64,000 nucleotides of DNA, taken from NCBI RefSeq assembly GCF_904846215.1, contig NZ_CAJGZK010000011.1, positions 30,688 through 94,687 of the forward strand, written 5' to 3'. The stretch comes from Psychrobacter glacincola. Lineage in GTDB: Bacteria; Pseudomonadota; Gammaproteobacteria; Pseudomonadales; Moraxellaceae. Shown one piece after another: positions 9,311 to 18,194 of the stretch. Numbering within the stretch: the stretch's first letter is position 1; every line of letters starts with the position of its first letter. The position numbers were made by a program, and so were the translations under genes. The notes under the pieces are model-generated. The model saw only the letters and a list, made by a program, of their open reading frames with translations, made no database searches and was not told the DNA's origin.

Positions 9311-10072
9311 CTAAGCCAACATCCCGCCATCAACGACTATCGTTGCACCCGTCGTATAGCTTGAAGCGTCAGACACTAGATATAATACCGTGCCAGCCAT
9401 CTCGTCTGGGTTAGCCACGCGTCCCAGTGGAATCGCATGTAATGCCATCTTCAAGACTTTATCATTGCTCGTCAAAGCAGAGGCGAACTTAGTGTCGGTT
9501 AGACCCGGCAATAACGCATTGACGCGAATATTTAACGGACCACATTCTTTGGCGAAAGCTTTGGTCATGCTAATGACAGCAGCTTTGGTGATTGAATAAA
9601 TACCTTGCTTATCACCTGCGACCAAGCCATTGACCGAGGCAGTATTTAAAATTACGCCGCCGCCCTGCTCGCGCATCATCTTACCAGCAGCTGTCGACAT
9701 AAAGAAATAACCACGAATATTAACTTCGACAGTTTTATCAAAAGCGGCTAAATCGGTATCTAAAATGTGACCATAATAAGGGTTTGCTGCAGCGTTATTC
9801 ACCAAAATATCGATTTGACCAAATTCGCTCTTGATATGCTCAAAAATAGCATCAATCTGCGCCATCTCGCCTACATGACAAGTAAAAGCACTGGCTTTAT
9901 GACCATCAGCTTTGATACTATCCGCCACCGCTTGGCAAGCATCAATCTTGCGACTAGAGACAATCACATGCGCGCCTCTTGACGCTAGCAAGCGTGCGAT
10001 AGACTCGCCAATACCACGACTAGCACCAGTAACCAAAGCAATCTTGCCCGTTAAATCGAATAAGTCTTTCAT
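9311..10072 (-). CDS. SDR family oxidoreductase
   Basis: 253-aa classical short-chain dehydrogenase. The NAD(P)-binding glycine motif TGASRGIG lies near residue 15, NNAA near residue 90, and the catalytic Tyr/Lys in YSITKAA. The C-terminus is the usual DGGMLA. It is the last gene of a minus-strand operon that begins with the acyl-CoA dehydrogenase at 14087. The 201-base gap before it holds hairpin repeat C1. A role in oxidising or reducing a hydroxyacyl or alcohol intermediate of that operon is likely, but the substrate cannot be read from sequence. Confidence 0.85.
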   Translation of the reverse strand: MKDLFDLTGKIALVTGASRGIGESIARLLASRGAHVIVSSRKIDACQAVADSIKADGHKASAFTCHVGEMAQIDAIFEHIKSEFGQIDILVNNAAANPYYGHILDTDLAAFDKTVEVNIRGYFFMSTAAGKMMREQGGGVILNTASVNGLVAGDKQGIYSITKAAVISMTKAFAKECGPLNIRVNALLPGLTDTKFASALTSNDKVLKMALHAIPLGRVANPDEMAGTVLYLVSDASSYTTGATIVVDGGMLA

Positions 10073-10127
10073 AGTTGTTCCTTATATTTTTAATATTTAT
10101 ATATCATTAATACGCTTTAAACGAAAT

Positions 10128-10270
10128 GTAGAGTCGATTCATTTTAAACAGAACACAATGCTGCTAGAATAAATTTTTTGAAGCCTCTGGAGTGACGAAG
10201 TCACACAGCAAGCGAAGAAAATTTCTACTAGCAGCAACTTGTTATAGCTCTATTTTATTTTAAACTGCCT
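10128..10270 (+). repeat. Intergenic hairpin repeat, copy C1
   Basis: Arms ATGCTGCTAGAATAAATTTT and AAAATTTCTACTAGCAGC are largely complementary around a core AAGCCTCTGGAGTGACGAAG ... CACACAGCAAGCGAAG. The tip has its own small stem, GTGAC-GAA-GTCAC. The outer sequence GTCGATTCATTTTAAA matches the ends of copies B1 and B2. It lies between two SDR genes of one operon. Confidence 0.75.
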
Positions 10271-10273
10271 ATA

Positions 10274-11083
10274 TTAAGCCAACATTCCGCCATCAAGGGT
10301 AAAAGCATGACCATTCATAAAGCTGCTCTCATCACTAGCCAGCCAAGCAATCGCGCCGGATACTTCATCGACTTTACCTAAACGGCGTAGTGGACTGGCT
10401 TTGATCGTTGCTTGTTGGGCGCGCTCGTCCATCTTCGCCATGGTATTTTGCACCATTGGTGTATCGATAAAGCTTGGACATATCGCATTGAAGCGAATAT
10501 TGACGCGGGCATATTCATGAGCAGCAGACTTAGTCAGACCCATAACGCCATGCTTAGCAGCACTATAAGCTGACAATAAGGGCGCAGAACGAAGTCCTGC
10601 GATTGATGCAACATTAATCACATGCCCACCGCCATTCGGTGCCATACAAGTGACAGCAGCACGCATACAATGCCAAACGCCCTTTAAATTAACAGCGATA
10701 TTACGGTCAAAATCCTCATCGCTTAGCTCATGCATCGGCGCCGGTTTATGATCAATACCCGCATTATTCACCACCACATCAAGACCGCCCAGCGTTTCCA
10801 TGGCAAAGGCAAATAAGGCACGCACTTCATCGCCACTAGTAACATCTACCTTTTTAAATGTAACACTATTGCCAGCATCTTGGGCTTGCTTAGCAACGGC
10901 TGCCCCCATCTCTTCTGCCATATCACCAATCACGACTTTAGCGCCGCGACTGGCCAGCAGTAACGCGCTAGCCGCACCGATACCAGATGCACCGCCGGTG
11001 ATTAAAATGCGTTTACCTGCTACGTTTGATGCTGGCATATCTGCCAGATTACTTGACTCAATTCCATTTGTGTTCAGTGTCAT
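10274..11083 (-). CDS. SDR family oxidoreductase
   Basis: 269-aa short-chain dehydrogenase. After about 22 extra N-terminal residues comes KRILITGGASGIGAASALLLASRG, with the TGGASGIG cofactor loop. NNAGIDH lies mid-way and YSAAKHG carries the catalytic Tyr and Lys. The end FTLDGGMLA matches the neighbouring SDR (9311-10072), suggesting related roles or an old duplication, although the two differ widely elsewhere. Its start is only 3 bases after the stop of the upstream reductase gene, so the pair is co-translated. Substrate unknown. Confidence 0.85.
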   Translation of the reverse strand: MTLNTNGIESSNLADMPASNVAGKRILITGGASGIGAASALLLASRGAKVVIGDMAEEMGAAVAKQAQDAGNSVTFKKVDVTSGDEVRALFAFAMETLGGLDVVVNNAGIDHKPAPMHELSDEDFDRNIAVNLKGVWHCMRAAVTCMAPNGGGHVINVASIAGLRSAPLLSAYSAAKHGVMGLTKSAAHEYARVNIRFNAICPSFIDTPMVQNTMAKMDERAQQATIKASPLRRLGKVDEVSGAIAWLASDESSFMNGHAFTLDGGMLA

Positions 11084-11086
11084 GAT

Positions 11087-12094
11087 TTATCCCTCTACCT
11101 TAAGTACCAGTTTGCCGAAGTTTTCACCGTTAAAGAGCATCATCAACGTATCTGGGAAAGTCTCGATACCCTCAACAATATGATCTTTCACTTTAATATC
11201 ACCTGATTGGATCCAGCCAGCAATATCTTTCATTGCCGTCGGATATTCTTTAATATTATCAAAGACCACAATGCCTTCCATCCGTGCACGATTGACCAAT
11301 AATGACAAATAGTTTGATGGGCCTTTTACTTCTGTAGTAGCGTTATATTGGCTAATCGCCCCGCAAATCACGATACGCGCATGCAGATTAATTTGAGTCA
11401 GCACATCATTTAAAATATCGCCACCAACATTGTCAAAATAGACATCGACGCCTTTTGGACAGGTTTCTTTCAACGCTTTTTTTACATTTTCATTCTTATA
11501 GTCGATTGCCGCATCAAAGCCCAACTCATCGACTAAGAATTTACATTTCTCAGAGCCGCCAGCGATACCAACGACTCGGCAGCCTTTGATTTTGGCAATC
11601 TGACCAACCAAACCACCAACCGCACCAGCAGCGCCAGAAACAACGACAGTCTCGCCAGCTTTTGGCTCACCCGTTTTTAGCAACCCAAAGTAGCCAGTCA
11701 TTCCGGGCATACCGAGCACGCCTAAGTAATAAGACAATGGTGCAAGGTTTGGATCGACTTTGTATAGTCCCGTGCCATCACTGACTGCATAAGACTGTAC
11801 GCCATTGTGACCTGCAACATAATCACCGACTGCAAACGTCTCATGCTTGCTTTCAATGACTTTACCCACGGTACCAGCACGCATCACCTCACCAATCTGT
11901 ACTGGCGGTATATAAGACTTGGCATCGTTCAACCAACCACGCATCGCTGGATCCATCGAGATATATTCAATTTTTATCAGTAACTCACCGTCTGAAATAG
12001 TCGGTAGTTCTGACTCGGTATAATCCCAAGTCTCAGCGCTTGGCTCGCCAACGGGTCTTGCTTTTAAACGCCACTGCTTATTCACTGTTGTCAT
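11087..12094 (-). CDS. Zinc-free NADP-dependent medium-chain oxidoreductase
   Basis: 335 aa. It belongs to the leukotriene-B4-dehydrogenase / CurA-like branch of the medium-chain reductases: ISMDPAMRGWLND near the N-terminus, GMPGMTGYFGLLKTGEPK, and the nucleotide loop SGAAGAVGGLVGQIAK. VDVYFDNVGGDILNDVL is a further family mark. Zinc-binding cysteines are absent. Such enzymes reduce the double bond of alpha,beta-unsaturated ketones or aldehydes with NADPH. It sits between the acyl-CoA dehydrogenase and the SDR pair in one operon. Confidence 0.88.
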   Translation of the reverse strand: MTTVNKQWRLKARPVGEPSAETWDYTESELPTISDGELLIKIEYISMDPAMRGWLNDAKSYIPPVQIGEVMRAGTVGKVIESKHETFAVGDYVAGHNGVQSYAVSDGTGLYKVDPNLAPLSYYLGVLGMPGMTGYFGLLKTGEPKAGETVVVSGAAGAVGGLVGQIAKIKGCRVVGIAGGSEKCKFLVDELGFDAAIDYKNENVKKALKETCPKGVDVYFDNVGGDILNDVLTQINLHARIVICGAISQYNATTEVKGPSNYLSLLVNRARMEGIVVFDNIKEYPTAMKDIAGWIQSGDIKVKDHIVEGIETFPDTLMMLFNGENFGKLVLKVEG

Positions 12095-12124
12095 TGTTTA
12101 TTCCTTTAAATTTTTATAAAAAGC

Positions 12125-12256
12125 TATTTAGTTAGTTTGTTCAAAATAAGACTAAAAAATATTCTGCTAGGATAAATTTTTCTCGCTTGCTGTGCACTCT
12201 AGAGGCTTCGGAAAATTTATCCCAGCATCTCTTTAGTCATCTTATTAAGGTTCTGA
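12125..12256 (-). repeat. Intergenic hairpin repeat, copy C2 (reverse orientation)
   Basis: Arms TTCTGCTAGGATAAATTTTT and AAAATTTATCCCAGCATC pair around a minus-strand core (plus strand CTCGCTTGCTGTGCACTCTAG then AGGCTTCGG). Outer sequences AATAAGACTAAA and TTTAGTCATCTTATT extend the pairing. It fills the gap between the acyl-CoA dehydrogenase and reductase genes. Confidence 0.75.
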
Positions 12257-12281
12257 TGTTGAAAACTTTATAAACAATCAC

Positions 12282-14087
12282 TTAAAACCATTCTGCTTGC
12301 ATATCAGTACATACCGCATTGTCATTATTTAACAGTTCGATATCGCGCTTAATCAATGGCAATTCCCAATCGATAAAGTATTTTGCCGCTTGTAGTTTGC
12401 CGTGATAGAAGTTTTGTTTCTCAACGTCGGTTGTATCATTTAATAACTGTTCGGCCTTACTGGCTTGGCGAATCCAAATCCAGCTCACTACGATTGAAGC
12501 AAAAATATTCATCAATGCTTGTGCATTGCCGGTTAGCGTTAATGCTTTTTCCGTCTGTAGGATTTTGCTTAAATGTACCAATACTTCATGCAGATGACCC
12601 ATATACGGCATCAATTTACCGGCAAGTTTGGCAGTCTCGGGCGTGTTAATTTTTTCTAAATCTTGGGTGACTTCGCGTTTTAGAATTTGAATCCCAAGAC
12701 CTTTGTTTTGCCATAACTTACGGAATGACAAATCTAACGCTTGCACACCATTTGTGCCTTCATGAATGGGATTAAGACGATTGTCACGCCAGAACTGCTC
12801 GGCTTGATACTCACGCGTGTAGCCTGCACCGCCCAATACTTGAATACCCAAATCATTGGCTTTTGGCCCATATTCAGACGGCCATGCTTTAAGTACGGGC
12901 GTTAATAAATCTAACAATTCTGACAGCTCAGCTTTCAATGTTGCATCTTCACAAGTGTTAATACGGTCAATTAAGTTTGAGCCGTATAAACACAAAGATA
13001 TGCCACCTTCAGCATAGGCTTTTTGCGCAAGTAGCATACGTTTTACATCACCATGCTGAATGATTGCCGTTGCTGCATCCTCAGGTTTATTATTCGGTGC
13101 GATTCTGCCCTGTGTTCTGTCTTTAGCATAATCGAGCGAATACTGATAACCGCGATAGCCAATCATTGCCGCGCCAAAACCAACGGCGATGCGCGCTTCG
13201 TTCATCATTTTGAACATATAGCGTAAGCCGAAATGCTCTTCGCCGATTAGATAACCATAACACTCGCCTACATCGCCAAAGCTCAGTGCGGTAGAAGTCG
13301 CGCCTCGATAGCCAAGCTTATGAATAAGTCCGGTTAAATGTACATCATTGCGCGCGCCTACCGATAAATCCTCATTTAAACGATATTTCGGTACGGCAAA
13401 TAAAGAAATTCCTTTGACGCCACCAGGACCGCCCGGCACTTTGGCCAATACCAAATGGACAATATTATCAGACAATTCGTGATCGCCACCTGAGATATAA
13501 ATCTTGCTGCCTTTGACGCGATAGCTGCCATCGTCTTGTTTGACAGCGGTGGTTTTGATATCGGCAAGCGACGAGCCAGCATGCGGCTCGGTTAATGCCA
13601 TGGTGCCGGTAAATTCGCCCGTTAACATGCGCGGCATAAAGGCACTCTTGATTTCATCACTGGCGAAATGAGAGATAACATTAATCGCCGCAGTGGTCAA
13701 AAACGGATAAGCTGTGGTTGATGGATTGGCCGCCATAAAATAGCCTGCCACTGCCGTCATCACAGTTTCAGGTAATTGCATGCCGCCATCTTCAAATGAA
13801 TAACGACCCGCGATAAAGCCTGACTCACGAAATGCATCAAAGGCGACTTTTACATCGTCTATCATGGTCACCTTTTTGCCATCAAACTGTGGCTCGTTTT
13901 TATCCGCAATATGATTGTGGGGTAAGAATAACTGGGTCGCAATTTTATTGGCGGTATCTAATACCGCATCAAAGGTTTCGCGGCTGTGTTCTGCAAACTT
14001 AGGATGTTCGGTTAGTTTTTCTGTACCCAATACATCATATAATTGGAAGGGCAATTCAAAGTCATTGATGAGCGTATCTGCTGCCAT
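12282..14087 (-). CDS. Acyl-CoA dehydrogenase (about 600-aa type)
   Basis: 601 aa, matching the long acyl-CoA dehydrogenase class with an extra C-terminal helical domain. FAD/substrate-binding segments are MALTEPHAGSSLADIKTTAV and KIYISGGDHELSDNIVHLVLA. The C-terminal catalytic region has YTREYQAEQFWRDNRLNPIHEGTNGVQALDL (in parts EQFWRDNR and NPIHEGTNG), with the Glu base. It introduces the first double bond of beta-oxidation, passing electrons to ETF. It is the first gene of the minus-strand operon and divergent from the AraC-type regulator at 14271. Chain-length preference is unknown. Confidence 0.9.
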   Translation of the reverse strand: MAADTLINDFELPFQLYDVLGTEKLTEHPKFAEHSRETFDAVLDTANKIATQLFLPHNHIADKNEPQFDGKKVTMIDDVKVAFDAFRESGFIAGRYSFEDGGMQLPETVMTAVAGYFMAANPSTTAYPFLTTAAINVISHFASDEIKSAFMPRMLTGEFTGTMALTEPHAGSSLADIKTTAVKQDDGSYRVKGSKIYISGGDHELSDNIVHLVLAKVPGGPGGVKGISLFAVPKYRLNEDLSVGARNDVHLTGLIHKLGYRGATSTALSFGDVGECYGYLIGEEHFGLRYMFKMMNEARIAVGFGAAMIGYRGYQYSLDYAKDRTQGRIAPNNKPEDAATAIIQHGDVKRMLLAQKAYAEGGISLCLYGSNLIDRINTCEDATLKAELSELLDLLTPVLKAWPSEYGPKANDLGIQVLGGAGYTREYQAEQFWRDNRLNPIHEGTNGVQALDLSFRKLWQNKGLGIQILKREVTQDLEKINTPETAKLAGKLMPYMGHLHEVLVHLSKILQTEKALTLTGNAQALMNIFASIVVSWIWIRQASKAEQLLNDTTDVEKQNFYHGKLQAAKYFIDWELPLIKRDIELLNNDNAVCTDMQAEWF

Positions 14088-14155
14088 AGTGTTCTCGTGA
14101 GCTTATTAAATTTGTTTATCAATTGATATTAATCTAATTTAACCTATTACCGTAT

Positions 14156-14169
14156 TGTCATTTATGACA
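14156..14169. promoter_or_regulatory. Perfect palindrome in the divergent regulator/operon gap
   Basis: TGTCATTTATGACA is an exact dyad (TGTCA, four bases, TGACA) in the 183-base gap between the acyl-CoA dehydrogenase and the GlxA/AraC-type regulator. Regulators of this class often bind TGTC-type half sites, so it is a candidate operator. Binding is inferred only. Confidence 0.4.
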
Positions 14170-14270
14170 TAATCATGGTTAAATAAGACATTAATTTAGA
14201 AAAATTCAGCTAAAAAACCGTTATGTTAGACCATAGCTATTACAAAATAGATAAAGGGAACCAGACACTC

Positions 14271-15317
14271 ATGCCCTACTTCAAACCTTTTAAAGTGATT
14301 ATTCTTGGTTTTGATGGCGTACTCGGTAGCGTGCTTGCTGGCGCATTGGATCTATTTTCATTTACCGGTGTCAGTTGGCAGCGATTTTTGGGTGAAGCCG
14401 TAGAGCCGAGATTTGATGTGCAGATAGCAAGCTTAGGCGGCGTCGATATTAGATGTAGCAACCGCTTAATCATGCAAGCGCATTGCGATATTCGAGATGT
14501 GATGGAGTGCGACTTATTATTAATCCCAACCATTGGCGATTCAATCGATAAGGTATTGAGCCAAAATAGTGAGTTAATCCCACATTTACAGCGGCTAGCG
14601 AACACCAAAGCCGATATCGCTAGTAACTGTAGCGGCGCTTTCTTTTTGGCAGAGGCAGGGCTGCTTGATGGTTTAACAGCAACAACTCATTGGGGCTATG
14701 CGGGTAAGTTTAAGGCAGACTATCCACTGGTTGATTTGCAAGAAAATCAATTTGTCACTCAATCAAAGAATCAGTCAACAACCCAGTCCAAAAGTGATTT
14801 AACAACCCAGTCGGGCAATATTTTTTGTGCAGCAGGAGGAAGTGCCTTTTATGATTTGGGATTGTTATTGATAGAGCGCTATTGCGGGCGTGAGATTTCT
14901 ACCCAAGTGGCAAAAACCCAAATCATCGATAGTAAAAGAGGCAATCAAAACAGTTATACCAATGTGACTCTACACAAGCCACATGCAGACCAACTGGTCA
15001 AGCAAGTACAAGAGTTCATTGAGGAAAATTTCAAGCAGCCCATCCAAGTCAGTAGCTTGGCTGCCATGGTCAATATCACGCCGCGCACGTTAAATAGACG
15101 CTTTCAATCCGCTGTTGCCATGCGTCCGATTGAGTATATTCAAGCGGTGCGCATTGAACAGGCGAAACGCTTACTGGAATTGGGCGATGTAACGATAAAA
15201 TCGCTGGCGGAGCAAGTTGGCTACGATGATATATCCTCATTTACCCGCCTTTTTAAACGCGCCACTGAGCTGACCCCGAAAGAATATCAAGATAAATTTT
15301 CTAGGTTGGCAATTTAG
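14271..15317 (+). CDS. GlxA/AraC-family transcriptional regulator
   Basis: 348 aa. The N-terminal half is a DJ-1/PfpI-like domain (VIILGFDGVLGSVLAGALDLF ... SNCSGAFFLAEAGLLDGLTATTHWG, in parts) with a cysteine in NCSGAF. The C-terminal 100 residues are an AraC helix-turn-helix pair (TPRTLNRRFQ, then DDISSFTRLFKRATELTPKEY). Between lobes of the first domain, residues 160-184 are a polar stretch with three imperfect TTQSK-type repeats, probably a recent expansion. An ATG 16 codons upstream is possible, but AAAGGGA precedes 14271. Divergent from the acyl-CoA dehydrogenase operon, which it probably controls. Confidence 0.85.
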   Translation: MPYFKPFKVIILGFDGVLGSVLAGALDLFSFTGVSWQRFLGEAVEPRFDVQIASLGGVDIRCSNRLIMQAHCDIRDVMECDLLLIPTIGDSIDKVLSQNSELIPHLQRLANTKADIASNCSGAFFLAEAGLLDGLTATTHWGYAGKFKADYPLVDLQENQFVTQSKNQSTTQSKSDLTTQSGNIFCAAGGSAFYDLGLLLIERYCGREISTQVAKTQIIDSKRGNQNSYTNVTLHKPHADQLVKQVQEFIEENFKQPIQVSSLAAMVNITPRTLNRRFQSAVAMRPIEYIQAVRIEQAKRLLELGDVTIKSLAEQVGYDDISSFTRLFKRATELTPKEYQDKFSRLAI

Positions 15318-15351
15318 ATTTTCTTTATTAAAAGTTTATTTTGTAAAATAT

Positions 15352-15506
15352 ATGAGCTGTATAAAAGCGATATGATTGTAATAAAGTAAATAGTAACGTG
15401 CTATTGCTATAAAATTTTCTTGCTTGCTGTTCGCAGGCGTGACAGAGGCTACAAAAAATTTAAAGCCAATAGCGCTGCATCGGCTTTAAAGTGAATCCAC
15501 TATAAA
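15352..15506 (-). repeat. Intergenic hairpin repeat, copy B2 (reverse orientation)
   Basis: Left part AAAGCGATATGATTG, right part GCATCGGCTTTAAAGTG ending CCACTATA. Arms CGTGCTATTGCTATAAA and TTTAAAGCCAATAGCGC pair around the minus-strand core CTTGCTTGCTGTTCGCAGG ... GACAGAGGCTAC. The core is nearly identical to copy B1, but the arms have drifted together. It lies between two convergent genes. Confidence 0.8.
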
Positions 15507-15559
15507 ACAACTACGTTCAAAATAGCACTCTGCATTTTTTATTATTGGAGCGACTATAT

Positions 15560-16798
15560 TTAAACGTTTTGCCACAACCCTTCCACATGAATCGCATCAG
15601 CTTTAATCGTTGGATAATCCGTAAATGCCAGTTGATAGCCACCCACTGTATTGAGGCTAATTTGACACGTCGCGCCCAGTGGAAAGCTGTGTTTTTTCCC
15701 AATATGACCAAAGCTCATGCCACTATAAACTGGTAATCCTGTCAGCTTATGCAATTGACGAATCACCGTAGCCACATCATAACGCTTATCATAGCTGTCT
15801 TCAGCCGTACCCGATAAGGCACCAAACACAATCGCTTGCTGAGCTTTAAACACGCCTGCTAAATACAAATCATACAGCATGCGCTCAATACGATAGGCTT
15901 GCTCGCCCGCATCTTCTAAGAACACAATACCGCCGTCAATACGTGGCAGATAGTCACTACCTGCCAGCGCTGATACCACACTTAAATTACCACCCCAAAC
16001 AGTCCCAGTTATTGTTTTCGGCTCGGTAGTTGCCAAAATACTGGGTAAATTTGCACTGGTTAAAGACGCATCTTTTATACTGATAGCCAAATTAGGGTTG
16101 GTTAATGCTTCCACAAATTGCCGACAGCTGACCTGATCAGGTTTGGTTTTGCCAAACTCGCTATAAAGCATTGGAGCCGCCAGCGAGCTCATATCGCCCT
16201 TTGCCAGTAGCGCACACTGGATAGCGGTTACATCGCTAAAGCCTGCGAGTATGCTGCCGCGCTCCTTCATGATACGACCCAGCGTTGACCAATCAATCAT
16301 CGGCAATAAGCGCATGGCGCCATAGCCACCACGTACACCAAGTAGCAGCTTTGGTGCTTTGATCGCACCCGTGGCGATATTTTGCAAATCGCTGGCTCGC
16401 TGCGAATCAGTACCAGCAAAACGCAAATACTGCCGCTTGGTAATCGCAGGATTATCCACTTTAAACCCCGCACAAGCCATGCGATCCAATGCCAATTCAT
16501 TACGCTCGTCACTACCACCGACATTGGAGCTGGCAAAAAGCCGCGTCTCAATATTTGGCGTGATACAGCTCGTTTGCGTCTGTACTGCCTGAGAAGATAT
16601 TGGTTGCGGTACCAAACTCTCATCAAAAAATCCAGTTGGCAGATCGTCTTTGGTCAGCTGTATATTAGTATCTTGCTCAATGGCATTAGATGCCAGCGCC
16701 TGAGTGATACTTTGGGTTACTAATAACCCTACCCCTGCCCTTATACCGACTTGACGTAAAAACTGGCGACGATTAAGCGCAGAGAATATCTTGGTCAT
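15560..16798 (-). CDS. LD-carboxypeptidase (peptidase S66), Tat-exported
   Basis: 412 aa. The N-terminus NRRQFLRQVGIRAGVGLL is a twin-arginine signal, with TQALA before a probable cleavage site. The S66 catalytic features are present: GFSDVTAIQCAL (nucleophile Ser), VFLEDAGE (Glu) and FGHIGKKHSFPLGA (His). LdcA enzymes remove the terminal D-Ala from murein tetrapeptides. Most E. coli-type LdcA is cytoplasmic for recycling, so a Tat-exported form would act in the periplasm. About 100 residues between the signal and the usual start of S66 proteins are of unclear role. Single gene. Confidence 0.85.
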   Translation of the reverse strand: MTKIFSALNRRQFLRQVGIRAGVGLLVTQSITQALASNAIEQDTNIQLTKDDLPTGFFDESLVPQPISSQAVQTQTSCITPNIETRLFASSNVGGSDERNELALDRMACAGFKVDNPAITKRQYLRFAGTDSQRASDLQNIATGAIKAPKLLLGVRGGYGAMRLLPMIDWSTLGRIMKERGSILAGFSDVTAIQCALLAKGDMSSLAAPMLYSEFGKTKPDQVSCRQFVEALTNPNLAISIKDASLTSANLPSILATTEPKTITGTVWGGNLSVVSALAGSDYLPRIDGGIVFLEDAGEQAYRIERMLYDLYLAGVFKAQQAIVFGALSGTAEDSYDKRYDVATVIRQLHKLTGLPVYSGMSFGHIGKKHSFPLGATCQISLNTVGGYQLAFTDYPTIKADAIHVEGLWQNV

Positions 16799-17008
16799 TA
16801 TTTTACCTTTTGTACTATTTAGTTGAGGCTTAATTGAAAGAGATATTTATTTACAAAGAATACTTATTTAGAGTTTTTTGAACAGACGTTGTATTATTTA
16901 GCACGCCCTAAATATTTATTTTTATAACCCCTTAATATCGTATTATAACGTAGGTTAAGACGGTAACATGGTCTAGGATTGTTTAGGTCATGTCGATTTA
17001 TCCTTATG

Positions 17009-17045
17009 ACAGTCAACAAAACGATGTCACAGTCAACAAAACGAT
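17009..17045. repeat. Two 17-bp direct repeats at 20-bp spacing
   Basis: ACAGTCAACAAAACGAT occurs at 17009-17025 and exactly again at 17029-17045, separated by GTC. It lies about 110 bases before the YkvA-like gene in a 356-base region with no other gene. The 20-base period puts both copies roughly on one DNA face, as for a dimeric regulator, but it may be a simple duplication. Confidence 0.6.
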
Positions 17046-17154
17046 ACAGATTCATTCACAGTCTTATTTGGATGAAGTCGCTACTCTTGTTATAGTAAAG
17101 GACGATTAATAGTAATAAACCCTACATATTTACTGATATAAAAGGACGATAAGC

Positions 17155-17637
17155 ATGGCTGACAAAGAGAAAGACAATAAAAGCCTGATGGATAGTATTA
17201 AACTCATCTTGGGTAAAGAAGACAAACTAAACGACCAACTCGAAAACGGTCGCGGCCTTGAGCGTTATACCAAGGATTTACTACTGCTCATGAGTTTGGT
17301 AAAAGATTACTATCAAGGCAACTATCGTAATATCCCTTATAAAACCATTTCCGCGGCAGTGGTTGGTCTGCTATATGTCATAAACCCTATTGATCTTATT
17401 CCAGACTTTATCCCCTTTATCGGTCAAGTCGATGATGCGTTGGTACTAAAATTTTGTCTTAAGCTCATGGAAAAGGATTTGTTGAAATACAAAACTTGGA
17501 AAGATGAGCAGACAGCTTCTAACCATAAAAGCTTAAAGCCTAGCAATAAAAAGCTCGAAGATAAAAATAAGGGTACGGAAAAAGAGGAAGAATCTAAAGC
17601 GGAAGACGATAAGGTAGATACTAAAAAGTCGTCATAG
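17155..17637 (+). CDS. YkvA family protein (DUF1232)
   Basis: 160 aa. The DUF1232 core is plain: AVVGLLYVINPIDLIPDFIPFIGQVDDALVLKF, with the NPIDLIPDFIP signature, around residues 65-100. This segment is amphipathic to hydrophobic and membrane-associated in the family. The C-terminal 45 residues are a highly charged Lys/Glu/Asp tail (LEDKNKGTEKEEESKAEDDK) of low complexity. An AAAGGACG ribosome site is 8 bases before the ATG. The family function is not established. It is monocistronic, with a strong terminator following. Confidence 0.85.
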   Translation: MADKEKDNKSLMDSIKLILGKEDKLNDQLENGRGLERYTKDLLLLMSLVKDYYQGNYRNIPYKTISAAVVGLLYVINPIDLIPDFIPFIGQVDDALVLKFCLKLMEKDLLKYKTWKDEQTASNHKSLKPSNKKLEDKNKGTEKEEESKAEDDKVDTKKSS

Positions 17638-17697
17638 CTGCCTAGCAGGCTCTGTTAAGCGACATAGCCAACATAACTTTCTATAGTATTTGTTATA

Positions 17698-17736
17698 AAG
17701 ACACGGTCAATGAGATATCCATCGACCGTGTCTTTA
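17698..17736 (+). terminator. Terminator after the YkvA-like gene
   Basis: AAGACACGGTC pairs perfectly with GACCGTGTCTT across a 14-base loop, followed by TATATTAG. It may work in both directions for the convergent gene at 17784. Confidence 0.8.
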
Positions 17737-17783
17737 TATTAGAGTAACGATATTTTTATTAATTTTACTTGTGCAAAAAGCCA

Positions 17784-18089
17784 TTAATCTGGTACATCAT
17801 AACGGGCTTTTTCTGGATTAAGACCGAACGAATAGACAAAGGTTGCAACCAGACTGTTTATGATAATAAACGGCACATCAATACTGGCGTGCCCAAGCAC
17901 GTAGCGACCGATTAGCCATGAGACAATCAGCATAATAATAAAGAACCCACCTAGATACGCTAAGATGGCAGGATGCTTAAGATTATAAGGCTGCTCAGGT
18001 TGGGGCTGCTTATCGAGCACATAGGTTCTGATTGCCCAACCAGCTGCATAAGAAAACCCACCCAACACCACATAACTAAAAAAATTCAT
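17784..18089 (-). CDS. Small inner-membrane protein of unknown function
   Basis: 101 aa with three hydrophobic segments: FSYVVLGGFSYAAGWAIRTYV (1-22), a strong one at ILAYLGGFFIIMLIVSWLIG (43-62), and VPFIIINSLVATFVYSFGL (73-91). A polar QPQPEQPYN loop lies between the first two. I do not recognise a family. Convergent with the YkvA-like gene and followed downstream by its own weak AT hairpin. Real coding is likely from clean hydrophobic periodicity and normal codon use. Confidence 0.7.
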   Translation of the reverse strand: MNFFSYVVLGGFSYAAGWAIRTYVLDKQPQPEQPYNLKHPAILAYLGGFFIIMLIVSWLIGRYVLGHASIDVPFIIINSLVATFVYSFGLNPEKARYDVPD

Positions 18090-18194
18090 ATTGCCTAACT
18101 CTAATGATACAAAGGTTTATAACAAAATTGTATTTATAAAAAAGTACTTTTTATCATAAATAACAGGTATTTAACATTGACTGATAATACCTAG

